Notes under the pieces: model-generated
Told to the model about the DNA's origin: nothing
Database searches by the model: none
The model's input: the letters and a program-made list of their open reading frames with translations, nothing else
Made by a program: the position numbers and the translations under genes
Source of the DNA: Rhodospirillales bacterium 47_12_T64
Lineage (GTDB): Bacteria > Pseudomonadota > Alphaproteobacteria > Kiloniellales > Kiloniellaceae
NCBI GenBank assembly: GCA_002162915.1
Contig: MABB01000035.1
Location: 4,655-10,375, forward strand
Length of the DNA: 5,721 bases
Direction: 5' to 3'
Shown here: positions 1 to 5,157 of the stretch, piece by piece
Layout: every line of letters starts with the position of its first letter
Position numbering within the stretch: the first letter of the stretch is position 1

Positions 1-548
1 TCAGGAGTGGCTTTGAACTCGCCTGCAGATAAGTCCTGCCAAAACAAAGGACCTGTTATCTCAATGGCTTTGTTCATATCGAGGCGAAGGGCATAAGCCT
101 GCCCTTGTTTAATTTTTTCTTCTCGTAGATCGCTTGGTAACTTTCTGCAGGTGCCGGGATAAATAAAACCATCCGGGCCATGTGGGGCTTTACTTGATTG
201 TTGAATCTGGGTCTGGATTTCTTTCCGTGTGCAAAAGCAGGGATAGATTAAATTATTAGTTTCTAGCTCTCGCAGTGCTTCTTTGTAATCACTCATGTGC
301 TCGGATTGTATCCGCACAGGCTCTTCCCACTTTAAGCCTAACCAGCCGAGATCCTCGTAAATAGCATCCTCAAAAAGCTTGCGACAACGCGTTGTGTCGA
401 TATCTTCTATACGCAACAGAAAGCGCCCGTTCAGATTCTGGGCCTGAGCATGGGAAAAAAGTGCTGAATAAGCATGCCCTAAGTGAAGGTAACCACTGGG
501 TGAGGGAGCAAAACGGATAACTGCAGGCTGGGCTATTGTCATGATCAT
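1..548 (-). CDS. gluQRS: Glutamyl-Q tRNA(Asp) synthetase, N-terminal part (3' end cut by window)
   Basis: This enzyme activates glutamate without needing tRNA and attaches it to the queuosine at position 34 of tRNA-Asp, in the cytoplasm. It is a truncated paralogue of GluRS that lacks the anticodon-binding domain. The 182 codons visible here carry the class I signature PSPSGYLHLGHA (about residues 16-26; HLGH at 22-25 is the HIGH motif), RIEDID (46-51), and the family's zinc-site pattern C104-x-C106 ... Y130-x3-C134. Known GluQ-RS proteins are about 300 residues, so roughly the last 110, including the KMSKS-like loop, lie beyond the left edge. Two in-frame ATGs compete, at 548 and 542; neither has a clear Shine-Dalgarno. 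Both lie inside a perfect 12-bp palindrome (539-550). The gene diverges from the DNA glycosylase across 35 bp. Family assignment is firm; the exact start is not. Confidence 0.95.
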   Translation of the reverse strand, partial: MIMTIAQPAVIRFAPSPSGYLHLGHAYSALFSHAQAQNLNGRFLLRIEDIDTTRCRKLFEDAIYEDLGWLGLKWEEPVRIQSEHMSDYKEALRELETNNLIYPCFCTRKEIQTQIQQSSKAPHGPDGFIYPGTCRKLPSDLREEKIKQGQAYALRLDMNKAIEITGPLFWQDLSAGEFKATP

Positions 549-583
549 GAAATGTGTAACGAGATAAGAGGAAATGTCCAGTC

Positions 584-1213
584 GTGAGTGATAGAAAAAT
601 TCCAGATGAAAGCTTGCGTCCTGCACTTGAGGCTCTTTCTGAGCGTGACCCGGATATGGCAAAAGCATTCAAGAAATGTGGATTGCCGCCTGTTCGGTCA
701 CAGGAGCCAGGATTTGATGGTCTTATCCGGATGATCATATCTCAACAGGTTTCTGTACAGTCCGCGCGGGCAATTTTGGCGCGTCTACTGGGGGAGGTCG
801 GCGATATTACCCCGGAGAACATTCTTGCTCTCGATGATGATGGTATGAAGGCGGCTGGATTGAGCAGACCTAAGCAGCGTTATGCAAGAGGGCTGGCATC
901 TGACGTCTTGGAGGGACGCTTAAATCTCGATCAACTTCCTGATTTGTCAGATGAAGAGGTGACTGAGCATCTAATACAGGTCAAAGGCATTGGCCGCTGG
1001 ACTTGCGAAGTTTATTTGTTGTTTGCTTTGCATCGGCAAGACGTGATGCCTGCAGCCGATTTGGCGTTGCAAGAAGGTATGAAGCTTCTCAAGGGTCTGG
1101 AAGACAGGCCTGACCCAAAAGAAATGTATGTGCTGTCTGAATCCTGGCGTCCTTTCAGGAGCGCAGCAGCACGGTTTTTGTGGCATTACTATCACCATAC
1201 TGGAATTGCCTGA
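584..1213 (+). CDS. DNA-3-methyladenine glycosylase II family (HhH-GPD, AlkA/Mag1-like)
   Basis: This is a base-excision repair enzyme that removes alkylated purines such as 3-methyladenine from DNA, leaving an abasic site. At 209 residues it is the compact, Mag1-like form: it has the HhH-GPD core but not the N-terminal domain of E. coli AlkA (about 280 residues). Visible are the core motif IISQQVS (51-57), the helix-hairpin-helix VKGIGRWT (133-140) and the Gly/Pro-Asp region ending in the catalytic aspartate D159 (PAADLAL). The conserved C-terminal segment ESWRPFRSAAARFLW (186-200) packs against the core. The start is GTG at 584, the only start codon after the in-frame stop at 557-559. The purine-rich Shine-Dalgarno AAGAGGA (566-572) lies 11 bases upstream. 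I see no intrinsic terminator after the gene, so read-through into the hydrolase gene 123 bp downstream is possible. No Ada-like adaptive-response regulator is in the window. Confidence 0.93.
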   Translation: MSDRKIPDESLRPALEALSERDPDMAKAFKKCGLPPVRSQEPGFDGLIRMIISQQVSVQSARAILARLLGEVGDITPENILALDDDGMKAAGLSRPKQRYARGLASDVLEGRLNLDQLPDLSDEEVTEHLIQVKGIGRWTCEVYLLFALHRQDVMPAADLALQEGMKLLKGLEDRPDPKEMYVLSESWRPFRSAAARFLWHYYHHTGIA

Positions 1214-1257
1214 TAATAATCTGGAACAACCCTATCTTGTGGCTTCTTGATCTTTTG

Positions 1258-1328
1258 TTAACCATTTGGCTAAAAATAGTGACCCAGCGTAAATAATCGT
1301 GTAAAGGTAAATAGTTATTCATGGGGGG
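1258..1328 (+). promoter_or_regulatory. Hydrolase gene upstream region: TTAACCAT element, weak promoter, Shine-Dalgarno
   Basis: The 123-bp gap holds TTAACCAT at 1258-1265, which matches the half-site known for the alphaproteobacterial cell-cycle regulator CtrA. Only one half-site is convincing; the full TTAA-N7-TTAA form is absent. A weak sigma-70-like pair, TTGGCT (1266-1271) and TAAATA (1290-1295, spacer 18), follows. The run of six G at 1323-1328 serves as Shine-Dalgarno for the ATG at 1337, eight bases further on. The promoter and CtrA readings are tentative. Confidence 0.3.
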
Positions 1329-1336
1329 CATGATAA

Positions 1337-2023
1337 ATGTCAGAGGTAACTTTATCTGGACCGCGACACGAGCCGAGCTCGGGCGGGCCTGCAAAAGAAC
1401 TAATTATTATGCTGCACGGCTTGGGTGCTGATGGTCAGGACCTGATCGGACTTGCGCCTTATTTTGCGCAAGATCTTCCCGATGCGGCTATTGTCTCTCC
1501 AGATGCGCACCAACCCTGCGATATGGCCCCTATGGGGCGTCAGTGGTTTAGTCTGCAAAGCAGGGATCAGGATTTAATACTGGACGGGGTTCAAAAAGCA
1601 GTTCCGTTCATTCAATCCTACATCGAAAAAGAAATCGCACATTATAATCTCTCGCCTGATCGCGTGCTGTTGATGGGGTTTTCTCAAGGCGCGATGATGA
1701 CGTACCACATTGGCTTCAGGCAAAAAGACCCATTTGCGGGCATGATGTGTTTTTCCGGGATGCTTGTCGCTTCTGAGCTGCTTAAGGATGAGCTGACAAG
1801 CCGTTGTCCGGTCTTGGCAATCCATGGTGATAATGACGAGGTGGTACCTCCGCAGGCTTTACCTGCTGCAGTTAAGGTTATGACGGAGCACGACATTACC
1901 GTTTATCAGCAAATGATTTCAAAACTTGGGCACGGTATCGATGAAAACGGTATCAGAATGGCCGTCGGGTTTGCCCTGGAAAAGCTTGGGTATAGCCCGG
2001 CCGAAGACACGATTAACGATTGA
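1337..2023 (+). CDS. Alpha/beta hydrolase, phospholipase/carboxylesterase family
   Basis: This is a cytosolic serine hydrolase of the carboxylesterase / acyl-protein-thioesterase group (Abhydrolase_2), acting on short-chain esters or lysophospholipids; the native substrate cannot be read from sequence. It is 228 residues, the usual length. It shows the oxyanion-loop motif LHGLGADGQDL (26-36), the nucleophile elbow GFSQG with S116, the acid loop HGDNDEVVP with D167, and H199 in KLGHGID. The catalytic triad is therefore complete. There is no signal peptide. The ATG at 1337 sits eight bases after a G6 run; an overlapping ATG at 1321 is in another frame and ends at 1431. A strong intrinsic terminator begins 26 bases after the TGA, so transcription ends here. 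It may be co-transcribed with the glycosylase or use its own weak promoter. Confidence 0.93.
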   Translation: MSEVTLSGPRHEPSSGGPAKELIIMLHGLGADGQDLIGLAPYFAQDLPDAAIVSPDAHQPCDMAPMGRQWFSLQSRDQDLILDGVQKAVPFIQSYIEKEIAHYNLSPDRVLLMGFSQGAMMTYHIGFRQKDPFAGMMCFSGMLVASELLKDELTSRCPVLAIHGDNDEVVPPQALPAAVKVMTEHDITVYQQMISKLGHGIDENGIRMAVGFALEKLGYSPAEDTIND

Positions 2024-2048
2024 ATTTTTTCTCGGGAATTTTCATCTT

Positions 2049-2084
2049 AAGGTTGCTTTTCACTGAGTGAGGCAGCCTTTTTTT
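2049..2084 (+). terminator. Intrinsic terminator after the hydrolase gene
   Basis: AAGGTTGC (2049-2056) pairs with GCAGCCTT (2072-2079) through eight pairs including one T-G wobble. The 15-base loop contains a small CAC/GTG sub-stem. Seven T follow at 2078-2084, overlapping the stem end. This is a textbook rho-independent terminator on the plus strand. Confidence 0.9.
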
Positions 2085-2170
2085 ATCTCGTTTTATTTGT
2101 AATCTCGGACAAAGAAACATGATGGTTCAATCTCAATTTTGTGTTTCTTTTATTACCTGCCCACAAAATG

Positions 2171-2254
2171 TTGTATGCTGTGTTTATATTCACTATTTAT
2201 AAGTAGATACAGTCGTATCGTTAATCCAAGGTGTTTTGAGATCCCGCGGAGGTG
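2171..2254 (+). promoter_or_regulatory. Leader of the HNH gene: AT-rich promoter zone and strong Shine-Dalgarno
   Basis: The terminator at 2084 means the HNH gene needs its own promoter. The AT-rich stretch 2171-2203 holds TTGTAT (2171-2176) and several -10-like hexamers (TATATT 2185-2190, TATTTA 2194-2199, TATAAG 2198-2203), but no pair has ideal spacing, so I cannot choose one. GGAGGTG (2248-2254) is an almost full complement of the 16S rRNA 3' end. It fixes the GTG at 2259 as the start. Confidence 0.45.
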
Positions 2255-2258
2255 AAAC

Positions 2259-2840
2259 GTGGTTTCCTTTGCTGCCAATCCGGTGTTGGTCCTAAACGCG
2301 GACTTTCGTCCTATGAGCTACTTTCCATTATCCCTCCTGTCTTGGCAGGATGCGGTTAAAGCTGTGTTCCTTGATCGGGTGAAAATTGTATCCGAATATG
2401 AAGACGAGGTTCACTCTCCATCTTTTCAAATGCGTATCCCAAGCGTGGTTGCTCTGAAAGATTACGTTCACCTTGATCGACGCCCGGCCTTTACACGATT
2501 TAACGTGTTTTTGAGGGATGGATTTACCTGTCAATATTGTGGCGTACATGAGCGTTCAGAAGATTTGACCTTCGATCACGTTTTGCCCCGATGTCAAGGC
2601 GGAGGTACGTCGTGGGAGAACATTGTAACAGCTTGTCAGGAATGCAATTTATCAAAGGGAGGACGTTCTCCTGCAGAAGCGCGCATGCCCCTTATGTCCT
2701 GGCCTCAATGCCCCAGCATTCATGAGTTAAATGCAAACGGACAGGCCTATCCGCCGAACTATCTACACGAAAGTTGGCGAGATTTTCTCTATTGGGATAC
2801 TGAGCTGGAAGGTGAAGTTGGTGTGTCTTTATTGCAGTAA
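2259..2840 (+). CDS. HNH endonuclease family protein
   Basis: This is a 193-residue protein with a central HNH nuclease fold, expected to bind one divalent metal and nick or cut DNA; its biological target is unknown. The domain runs from about 80 to 140. C91-x2-C94 and C126-x2-C129 form a probable zinc ribbon, D106-H107 gives the general-base histidine (FDHVLPR), and N121 plus N130 complete the H-N-N pattern. The N-terminal 75 residues (from VLNADFRP) and the C-terminal segment with PPNYLHESWRDFLYWD (165-180) lie outside the nuclease core. I recall this architecture as a stand-alone chromosomal protein widespread in alphaproteobacteria. The GTG start follows a near-perfect Shine-Dalgarno. No methylase or intein sequence accompanies it, so restriction-modification or homing roles are unsupported. 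The 100 bp after it, before the convergent dsbB end, show no convincing terminator. Confidence 0.88.
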   Translation: MVSFAANPVLVLNADFRPMSYFPLSLLSWQDAVKAVFLDRVKIVSEYEDEVHSPSFQMRIPSVVALKDYVHLDRRPAFTRFNVFLRDGFTCQYCGVHERSEDLTFDHVLPRCQGGGTSWENIVTACQECNLSKGGRSPAEARMPLMSWPQCPSIHELNANGQAYPPNYLHESWRDFLYWDTELEGEVGVSLLQ

Positions 2841-2940
2841 CCCTGTTTGGAGGGGCAATATTAGGGACTGTTGGTATTAATCGGTAATGCTTTTTGAGAT
2901 CACAAATGGATGTCTTAAATGTTGGGGATGAAGTCCACCC

Positions 2941-3456
2941 TTAACTTTCAGATTTTGTTTTCAGTGCCCAAATGCAGATAATTGCGAGCCCGAGAGAGAT
3001 GGCGACATTGTATCCGGCCATTGAGATGCCAAACATATCCCAAGGGGCAACATCACATCTAACAATTGGCTGGTTTAATAACTGATTTGCAAGGTCGTCA
3101 GCCGAAAGGGACAAATCAAGTGCATCTCCCTGGCACTCACTTGTTCCCTGCCACCAGCCGTTCTCAACCCCGACATGAAAAGCGGCGATGCCTGCGCCGC
3201 CCAGAAATGACAGGCTGCAGGCCCCGAGTGTTAGAGATGCGAGAGCCGTACTTTTACGCAAGGCCCAGGCAATAAATGCAAAGCCAGCGGCTGCAACATA
3301 AGCCCAGCGCTGGTACATGCAGAGAACACAAGGGTAAAGGCCACCGATATACTGAAAAGCCAGAGCACCTCCTAAAACCATGGCGCTGGACGCAATTGCC
3401 AACAGCGCCATGTACCCAGATTTTATACCAGTAAGCGCATTTTTTACCGTGGCCAT
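2941..3456 (-). CDS. dsbB: Disulfide bond formation protein B (DsbB family)
   Basis: This inner-membrane quinone reductase reoxidises the periplasmic thiol oxidase DsbA and passes electrons to ubiquinone. The 171-residue protein shows four hydrophobic segments (about 14-36, 48-66, 72-93 and 143-165). The first redox pair is C43-V-L-C46, after TM1. R50 follows, in the position of the conserved quinone-site arginine. The second pair is C108 and C134, in the loop between TM3 and TM4 (SECQG ... RCDVAPWDMFG). All four essential cysteines are present. The ATG at 3456 has only a weak GAGAG-type Shine-Dalgarno, and the gene begins 23 bases after the upstream YqaA-type gene stops, so it is probably translated from a shared message. 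DsbA itself is not in the window. Confidence 0.94.
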   Translation of the reverse strand: MATVKNALTGIKSGYMALLAIASSAMVLGGALAFQYIGGLYPCVLCMYQRWAYVAAAGFAFIAWALRKSTALASLTLGACSLSFLGGAGIAAFHVGVENGWWQGTSECQGDALDLSLSADDLANQLLNQPIVRCDVAPWDMFGISMAGYNVAISLGLAIICIWALKTKSES

Positions 3457-3479
3457 TATCGCTTCTCTCTGTCGTCGGA

Positions 3480-4061
3480 TTATAGGAGGTACTTTAGGGC
3501 GACAAAGCCCCCGATCAAAAGAATACAGAAAATTGTGGCGAGAATATTGAGATACTTCTCAATAAAGATCCTGATGGGTTGTCCGAAATACCACAGAAGG
3601 CCTGCGACGAGGAAAAAGCGTGCCCCACGGGCGGCGATCGATGAAATCGTGAAAACGATTAAATTAAGATCAAGAGCGCCTGAAGCAATCGTAATCACTT
3701 TGTAGGGGAAAGGTGTAACGCCTGCGATAAAGACGATCCAAGCACCCCAATCGTTGTATTGAGCCCGGAAGCTTTCCAGATAATTACCTTTGCCATAGAA
3801 GTCGATAATGGGTTGACCTATGGTGTCAAAAAGAAGGGCACCGATACCATAGCCAAGCATGCCACCAAGAACTGAAGCAACAGTGGCAATCAGAGCAACT
3901 TTCCATGCCTGATCCCGTGCAGCCAGTACCATAGGGATAATCAAAATATCCGGCGGAATAGGGAAAACTGAACTTTCGATAAAAGCGATAAGGGCAAGAG
4001 CAAGCAATGCATGCGGATGTGCAGCAAGGCCCATGGTCCAGTTGTAGAGGCTACGAAACAC
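3480..4061 (-). CDS. YqaA/DedA-type membrane protein (VTT / SNARE-associated domain)
   Basis: This is a 193-residue polytopic inner-membrane protein of the VTT superfamily. Some DedA members are known to move undecaprenyl phosphate or phosphatidylethanolamine across the membrane; for the YqaA branch the substrate is not settled, so none is claimed. Motifs: an acidic residue in the re-entrant segment, E29 in FIESSVFPIPPD (27-38); GVTPFPYKV (114-122), the usual family signature; and R145/R148 in RGARFF, in the position of the conserved arginines. Hydrophobic stretches are about 17-45, 55-78, 107-130, 136-160 and 170-192. The start is GTG at 4061, chosen because AAGGAAG lies six bases upstream (4068-4074); the next ATG, residue 10, would cut into the first helix region. 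It precedes dsbB by 23 bases, probably as one operon. Confidence 0.88.
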   Translation of the reverse strand: MFRSLYNWTMGLAAHPHALLALALIAFIESSVFPIPPDILIIPMVLAARDQAWKVALIATVASVLGGMLGYGIGALLFDTIGQPIIDFYGKGNYLESFRAQYNDWGAWIVFIAGVTPFPYKVITIASGALDLNLIVFTISSIAARGARFFLVAGLLWYFGQPIRIFIEKYLNILATIFCILLIGGFVALKYLL

Positions 4062-4092
4062 TGTTTACTTCCTTTTATTCATCAGGAAGCGA

Positions 4093-4121
4093 AGGAAACA
4101 GGACAACGTAGCTCAGGTCAA
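4093..4121 (-). promoter_or_regulatory. Candidate promoter for the YqaA-dsbB pair
   Basis: On the minus strand, TTGACC (4121-4116) matches five of six -35 bases and is preceded by C, as in many alphaproteobacterial promoters. The -10 position after 17 bases is TTTCCT (4098-4093), a poor match. No terminator is visible between the cold-shock gene and this point, so read-through could also supply transcription. Confidence 0.35.
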
Positions 4122-4203
4122 GCTTTCTGCTGAAATTATGTGACCAGCAAGTAAGAGTAGAGGGGCTTAACCTTTTGAAGCTCGAATATTAGGGGCGTTG
4201 GTA

Positions 4204-4341
4204 TTACTCGAGCATTTGCACAATTGTTGCCAAGGGGCCTTTTTCACCATCCTCGATTTCCATTTTAATCCGTTGATTTTGAGAAACCCGGAAGATACCT
4301 GAACGCTCGAGAATGCGCGCAGAGATAAATATATCTCGGCT
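4204..4341 (-). pseudogene. Second half of cold-shock domain 2, beyond an in-frame UGA
   Basis: Reading on past the UGA at 4344-4342 in the same frame gives 45 more sense codons and then TAA (4206-4204). The text is plainly the rest of a cold-shock domain: SRDIFISARILERSG, then QNQRIKMEIEDGEKGPLATIV. There is no frameshift and no other stop. The expected residue at the UGA is glycine (GGA), one base away. Against canonical CspA, the histidine of the RNP2 motif is serine (FIS for FVH); I cannot say whether this subfamily normally has that. No Shine-Dalgarno precedes the internal ATG at 4263, so independent translation is unlikely. It is a recent nonsense mutation, a sequencing error, or a read-through extension. 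Confidence 0.75.
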
Positions 4342-4707
4342 TCAATCGTCGGGTGAAACAAAGCCATACCCTTTATCTGCATTGAAAAATTTCACAATGC
4401 CTTCGATGGTTGGCTCTCCGCTTTCGCTCCCTGGCGGCGGCGGCGGTTCGGGCATGGATTCAACTCGGTGTATATGTTTGACCTGCAGGCCCTTGTCTCC
4501 GTTCGTCAGGTCGCAGACAAGCTCAGCCCCTTCGGGAAGAGATCTGTGACCTGCACGTTCAAGAACAGAAATGTGAAGAAAGGCATCGGGTAGATCTTCG
4601 CCCGCCTGAACAAAGCCAAAGCCTTTGGTGGCGTTGAACCACTTAACACGTGCCTGAATATCAGGCAGTTCATCTGTTGACTGATCTAGTATACTGGTTT
4701 CCAACAT
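4342..4707 (-). CDS. Cold-shock protein: intact domain 1, truncated domain 2
   Basis: Cold-shock domains bind single-stranded RNA or DNA and act as RNA chaperones. Domain 1 (about 17-82) has VKWFNATKGFGFV (RNP1, 21-33) and DAFLHI (RNP2, 41-46), both intact. A proline-rich linker (84-100, five consecutive prolines at 88-92) leads to domain 2, which starts normally with VKFFNADKGYGFV (105-117) but stops at codon 122 (UGA) after SPDD. If UGA terminates, the product is 121 residues with one working domain; the intended product is 167 residues, the usual alphaproteobacterial two-domain form. The ATG at 4707 has only a distant GGAG 12 bases upstream. The strongest Shine-Dalgarno of the leader lies 49 bases upstream, with no in-frame start beside it. 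The same frame is open back to a TGA at about 4778 but offers no ATG, GTG or TTG, so 4707 is the best start. Confidence 0.85.
   Translation of the reverse strand: MLETSILDQSTDELPDIQARVKWFNATKGFGFVQAGEDLPDAFLHISVLERAGHRSLPEGAELVCDLTNGDKGLQVKHIHRVESMPEPPPPPGSESGEPTIEGIVKFFNADKGYGFVSPDD
4433..4446. repeat. Short GGC trinucleotide run coding the polyproline linker
   Basis: Four and two-thirds GGC units on the plus strand encode most of the five-proline run linking the two cold-shock domains on the minus strand. Replication slippage here would change linker length in frame. Confidence 0.7.
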
Positions 4708-4762
4708 GGCGCACGGTTGCTCCGGACTGACCTTACTGTTGCACTCAAAGGCTATTCCTCCT
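4686..4762 (-). promoter_or_regulatory. Orphan strong Shine-Dalgarno with possible 20-codon leader ORF
   Basis: AGGAGG (4762-4757, minus strand) is the best ribosome-binding site near the cold-shock gene but sits 49 bases before its ATG. Eight bases after it a TTG (4748-4746) opens a 20-codon frame (MSATVRSVRSNRAPCWKPVY) ending at TAG 4688-4686, overlapping the first 22 bases of the cold-shock gene in another frame. A GTG at 4744 opens only three codons. The Shine-Dalgarno partly lies in a small hairpin (TATCCT, loop CAGG, AGGAATA with one bulge). Translation of the leader is not shown; it may set up coupling or mark a lost start. Confidence 0.3.
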
Positions 4763-4782
4763 GAGGATATTCAATGAGCGTA

Positions 4783-4846
4783 TGGGGGAAATTTAGTATT
4801 TGGGATCGGCCATTCAGTGAAATTCTTCCCCCCAAGAAAGTGGCCG
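4783..4846 (-). promoter_or_regulatory. Structured leader of the cold-shock gene with two competing pairings
   Basis: Structure A: CGGCCA (4807-4812) pairs with TGGCCG (4841-4846), and inside it TTCTT (4823-4827) pairs with AAGAA (4834-4838) around a six-base C run (a G run in the minus-strand RNA). Structure B: that G run (4828-4833) can instead pair with the run of five C (4784-4788 on the minus strand), helped by flanking A/T bases. The two are mutually exclusive. Cold-shock mRNAs of other bacteria are known to have long, temperature-sensitive leaders, so a switch is plausible but inferred. Confidence 0.4.
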
Positions 4847-4857
4847 TTTAAAGATAT

Positions 4858-4899
4858 AGTAACCTTAATCAAAGGTTACTTTCTAGTGATAGGTTACTA
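4858..4899. repeat. Three AGGTTACT-type repeats, operator-like
   Basis: AGTAACCTT (4858-4866) and AAGGTTACT (4872-4880) form a perfect 9-bp inverted repeat with five bases between. A third copy, AGGTTACTA (4891-4899), is a direct repeat of the second, 18 bp on. The lack of a T-tract argues against a terminator. Dyad plus phased direct copy is typical of a repressor or activator operator. The regulator is unknown; the target could be the cold-shock gene to the left or something read rightward. Confidence 0.55.
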
Positions 4900-4985
4900 A
4901 AATTTGAGTAAAAAGGCAAAAATTCATGCTAAGCGTGTGAAAAACATGTCTGAATTTTGAATAATTACATTTTTTAAAAGGAGGC

Positions 4986-5013
4986 TTGCCAAAGTTGTGT
5001 GCATGAGTAATAT
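4986..5013 (+). promoter_or_regulatory. Promoter of tRNA-Leu
   Basis: TTGCCA (4986-4991) matches five of six -35 bases and TAATAT (5008-5013) four of six -10 bases, with a 16-base spacer. The next bases, GCGGCCC (5014-5020), make a GC-rich discriminator of the kind seen at stringently controlled stable-RNA promoters. Transcription would start about five bases before the mature tRNA. Confidence 0.6.
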
Positions 5014-5024
5014 GCGGCCCAAGT

Positions 5025-5109
5025 GCCCCCGTGGTGGAATTGGTAGACGCGCGTGACTCAAAATCTCGTATCTTCGGATGTGCCTGTTCGAGTCAGGCCG
5101 GGGGCACCA
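5025..5109 (+). tRNA. tRNA-Leu, anticodon CAA
   Basis: This is an 85-base class II tRNA that reads UUG. Acceptor stem GCCCCCG (5025-5031) pairs perfectly with CGGGGGC (5099-5105); discriminator A and CCA are encoded (5106-5109). The D-stem is GTG/CGC (5034-5036 with 5048-5050) with GG in the loop. The anticodon loop is CTCAAAA with CAA at 5059-5061. The variable arm is TATC-TTCG-GATG. The T-stem GCCTG/CAGGC (5082-5086 with 5094-5098) encloses TTCGAGT. The oddity is the anticodon stem: CGTGA (5052-5056) against TCTCG (5064-5068) leaves a U-U mismatch at its centre (5054 with 5066). An A at 5066 would restore it. Promoter and terminator flank the gene, so it looks like a single-gene transcript. 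Confidence 0.97.
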
Positions 5110-5122
5110 TTCACTATAATTC

Positions 5123-5157
5123 AAGAGATCGTGCGATTAGCTCGGATCTCTTTTTTT
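5123..5157 (+). terminator. Intrinsic terminator after tRNA-Leu
   Basis: AGAGATC (5124-5130) pairs perfectly with GATCTCT (5145-5151), extendable by A5123 with T5152, around a 14-base loop. Seven T run from 5151 to 5157. It starts 14 bases after the CCA end. Confidence 0.92.

Larger units (their letters stand above)
4708..5024. other. Intergenic region between the cold-shock gene and tRNA-Leu
   Basis: These 317 bp hold no protein gene I can support. From left to right they contain the cold-shock leader with an orphan Shine-Dalgarno, a G/C-run hairpin with an alternative partner (4783-4846), three AGGTTACT repeats (4858-4899), an AT-rich imperfect inverted repeat (AAAATTC at 4919-4925 against GAATTTT at 4952-4958), and the tRNA promoter (4986-5013). 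The divergent layout means signals for both flanking units share it. Confidence 0.7.

Noticed and set aside
1321..1431. 36-codon frame from ATG 1321 overlapping the hydrolase start
   Set aside because: It lacks its own Shine-Dalgarno (the G6 run lies just after its ATG) and is overlapped by the well-supported hydrolase frame.
2841..2940. Bidirectional terminator between the convergent HNH and dsbB genes
   Set aside because: Only four-pair stems without a T-tract are visible (for example CCCT with AGGG near 2842), which is not enough to call one.
4064..4081. Five-codon ATG frame just before the YqaA-type gene
   Set aside because: It is formed by the Shine-Dalgarno region itself and has no ribosome-binding site of its own.
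4342..4344. Selenocysteine or UGA-as-tryptophan decoding at the internal UGA
   Set aside because: The expected residue is glycine, not cysteine or tryptophan, and two neighbouring genes end in UGA. The short downstream stem does not resemble a convincing SECIS element.
4167..4382. Minus-strand frame of 71 codons overlapping the end of the cold-shock gene
   Set aside because: It is in another frame and has no recognisable content, whereas the cold-shock frame past the UGA reads as real domain sequence.
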